NCBI GenBank assembly: GCA_036677805.1
Contig: JAVBVS010000006.1
Span: 1-31,129 of the forward strand
Reading direction: 5' to 3'
Source of the DNA: SIG78 sp036677805
GTDB taxonomy: Bacteria; Verrucomicrobiota; Lentisphaeria; Victivallales; Victivallaceae
DNA length: 31,129 nt
In this document: one piece after another, positions 29,578-31,129 of the stretch
How positions within the stretch are numbered: position 1 is the stretch's first letter
Layout of the letters: each line of letters begins with the position of its first letter
Notes under the pieces: model-generated
Seen by the model: only the letters and a program-made list of their open reading frames with translations
What the model was told of the DNA's origin: nothing
Database searches by the model: none
Position numbers and translations under genes: made by a program

Positions 29578-30879
29578 ATGAAAGACTTTAAAGCGGCCTT
29601 GACAAAAATAAAGAGTAAGATTGGAGAAAAGCTTCCCGATGGTAATGACGTATGGGGGTATCATGGTATCAGCAGAGAACTCATCTTTGATACCATTGAC
29701 CAAATCTATACGATTGCTACTGAAATAGGAAACGATGCAGGCGCTAATCGATTTGAAGTTATATACTTGAAGCGTCAAGCATCTTCTATCAATGATGCTA
29801 TCAATAAGATTCTTGATTCAGAAACACCGGAAAAGTATTTCAATGAATTTCTGAATGAACTTGCAGAACTATTATGGGCCGTCAAGCATACCTTTTTCGT
29901 CATCAACAAAAACGGATTACATGCTGATGAAGAAATAATAGAGCTGAAGGAACAGGCAAAAAAACTTCAGGTTTTGAGCGCGGAAATAGAAAACCGTAAG
30001 GTATTATATGAGAACGCATTTTCTAAATTTCAAGAGGACATAGACGCAGTTTCCAATTTTCAAAAAGAAATAGCAACATCGCAAACAGAAATTGCAATCA
30101 AAGAAAAAGACGTTAAGGAAAAGCATCAAACTATAAGCAATATTTATGGTGATATTGAAGGGTGGGATGTCGAGATAGACGAAAAACGACAAAGTTTTGT
30201 TTCTCTTGAAAAAAATATCAAAACATTATCAGATAACGCTAAAAATCTAGAAGACGCATTAATCGCAACACAAGCAGCCGCTGCCGCCACAGAAAAAGAA
30301 CTTGCAAATTTGAAGACGCAGAATAAAACTCTTTTAGACGAGGCCCAAGATACTCTCGGAATGACAAATCGAGTTGGAATGTCAGCGTCTTTTAAGGAAA
30401 GGAAAGACGAATTGAATACTTCGCTGAAAATATGGGGAGAAGTTTTTGTATTAACCGTCATTGGATTGGCCGGGTTAGCTTATTTTTTACTGATTAATCG
30501 AATGAACGAAAATATCAGTTTCGCTATGATCTTAACCCGCTTTACAATTGCAGCTCCGCTTGTCTGGTTGGCCTGGTTTTCTGCCAAACAATATCTTTCC
30601 ATAAGTCGCATTAAAGAAGACTACGCTTTTAAGTTTGCAGCAACAATGGCTTATGAGGGGCATAAAAAAGCCACAAGAGAGTTGGAAGACAAAGAATTAG
30701 AAAAGGCTCTTCTGGTAATGTCTCTTTGTAATATGGAAGAAAATCCGATACGACTTTACTCAAAAGAGCAACAGGCGTCCCCAATTACAGAAATTGTGTC
30801 TCATGTCAAGAAAGCACGCTTTAATATCAATGCAAAAAATGGTGCGGCTAATGTGGATATAGAAACAAAAGATGAGTAA
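29578..30879 (+). CDS. Coiled-coil membrane protein of unknown function, element cargo
   Basis: A 433-residue protein, AT-rich unlike its chromosomal neighbours. The ATG at 29578 is preferred to 29569, because GGGGGA is correctly spaced only for the former. Residues 1-90 are helical and soluble (WGYHGISRELIFDTIDQIYT). About 90-270 is a long coiled coil (EEIIELKEQAKKLQVLSAEI and following heptads). Two membrane helices follow at about 286-306 (EVFVLTVIGLAGLAYFLL) and 317-336 (MILTRFTIAAPLVWLAWF), then a cytosolic C-terminus with RIKEDYAFKFAATMAYEGHK and NPIRLYSKEQ. This tail motif is one I associate with membrane-anchored proteins near phage-defence loci, but I cannot name the family. No catalytic motif is seen. 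It is the only cargo gene of the integrated element. Confidence 0.75.
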   Translation: MKDFKAALTKIKSKIGEKLPDGNDVWGYHGISRELIFDTIDQIYTIATEIGNDAGANRFEVIYLKRQASSINDAINKILDSETPEKYFNEFLNELAELLWAVKHTFFVINKNGLHADEEIIELKEQAKKLQVLSAEIENRKVLYENAFSKFQEDIDAVSNFQKEIATSQTEIAIKEKDVKEKHQTISNIYGDIEGWDVEIDEKRQSFVSLEKNIKTLSDNAKNLEDALIATQAAAAATEKELANLKTQNKTLLDEAQDTLGMTNRVGMSASFKERKDELNTSLKIWGEVFVLTVIGLAGLAYFLLINRMNENISFAMILTRFTIAAPLVWLAWFSAKQYLSISRIKEDYAFKFAATMAYEGHKKATRELEDKELEKALLVMSLCNMEENPIRLYSKEQQASPITEIVSHVKKARFNINAKNGAANVDIETKDE

Positions 30880-31077
30880 TCTATTACCGGCAAAAATCAA
30901 TTAGCATCATCACATATTAAACGTTCCGCTATAAATATTTTTTAATTTTGAGATAAATTTAATATCCCGGAACCCCGTCACTGTCAAGCAGCAATCCGGC
31001 ATAACCGGTCGTTTCACTCCCTTTTATTCCGTTTGCAGTTTGACAGCTCCGGGAACCCGTGAGGATTCGGCCTTGCC

Positions 31078-31114
31078 GATTGCCGAAAGGAAATGAATTT
31101 CCTTTGCGGCAATC
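31078..31114. repeat. Strong hairpin at the right edge
   Basis: GATTGCCGAAAGGAAAT (31078-31094) pairs with 31097-31114 over 17 bp with one bulged G (31106) and a 2-nt centre, so the true loop is slightly larger. No gene is visible in 30880-31129. It could be a REP-like or IS-end element. Confidence 0.6.
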
Positions 31115-31129
31115 CTACGCCGATGCGGA

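Noticed and set aside
1..31129. CRISPR array, rRNA genes, complete insertion sequence
   Set aside because: I saw no regularly spaced direct repeats, no rRNA sequence and no transposase-like protein on either strand.

Overview
The window reads as chromosomal DNA of a GC-rich bacterium, most likely of the Planctomycetes-Verrucomicrobia-Chlamydiae group and probably Lentisphaerota (Victivallis-like). This is inference. It rests on two H-X9-DG pseudopilins with the FTLIELLVVIAIIAILAA anchor placed next to carbohydrate-active genes, on several GntR/LacI-type sensor regulators, and on an rpmJ-rpsM-rpsK-rpoA-rplQ cluster that lacks rpsD. No taxonomic search was possible.

Layout. Positions 1-1269 hold a partial DegT-type aminotransferase (minus strand, running off the left edge) divergent from an AraC regulator. 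Positions 1385-5614 hold two convergent secreted-protein genes, an ankyrin-repeat protein (+) and a GH123/DUF4091-like hydrolase (-). Both lose their 3' ends at one point near 4285, which indicates a rearrangement or an assembly junction. Positions 5663-7585 (minus) hold an H-X9-DG pseudopilin and a GntR/LacI hybrid regulator with a perfect-consensus promoter and repeated operator-like boxes. Positions 7919-10350 hold a second GntR hybrid regulator translationally coupled to a DegT aminotransferase.

Positions 10555-13472 form the ribosomal alpha-type operon, with a strong promoter and a clear terminator. Positions 13579-17344 hold a TonB-like protein, rsmI and a GT-C-like membrane protein. 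Positions 17409-19839 hold a three-gene operon (EamA transporter, XRE-cupin regulator, PHP phosphoesterase) whose promoter and ribosome binding site lie inside a 53-bp near-perfect palindrome. Positions 20260-25163 hold a LacI regulator, a pseudopilin and a CBM9-bearing secreted hydrolase. This repeats the regulator-pseudopilin-hydrolase order of the 7585-4286 block, so the window holds two copies of one module type. Positions 25240-26971 hold glnK-amtB under a sigma-54 promoter; the PII protein lacks the uridylylated tyrosine.

Positions 27206-27295 are tRNA-Ser(CGA), followed by a small AT-rich integrated element (about 27.3-30.96 kb). It carries a tyrosine integrase whose C-terminus is encoded antisense to the tRNA, an excisionase-like HTH protein, a small probable ribbon-helix-helix protein, and one divergent cargo gene. 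The cargo encodes a coiled-coil, two-TM protein of unknown function and is the best candidate here for an undescribed system. GC-rich sequence returns at about 30.96 kb, with a strong hairpin at the right edge.
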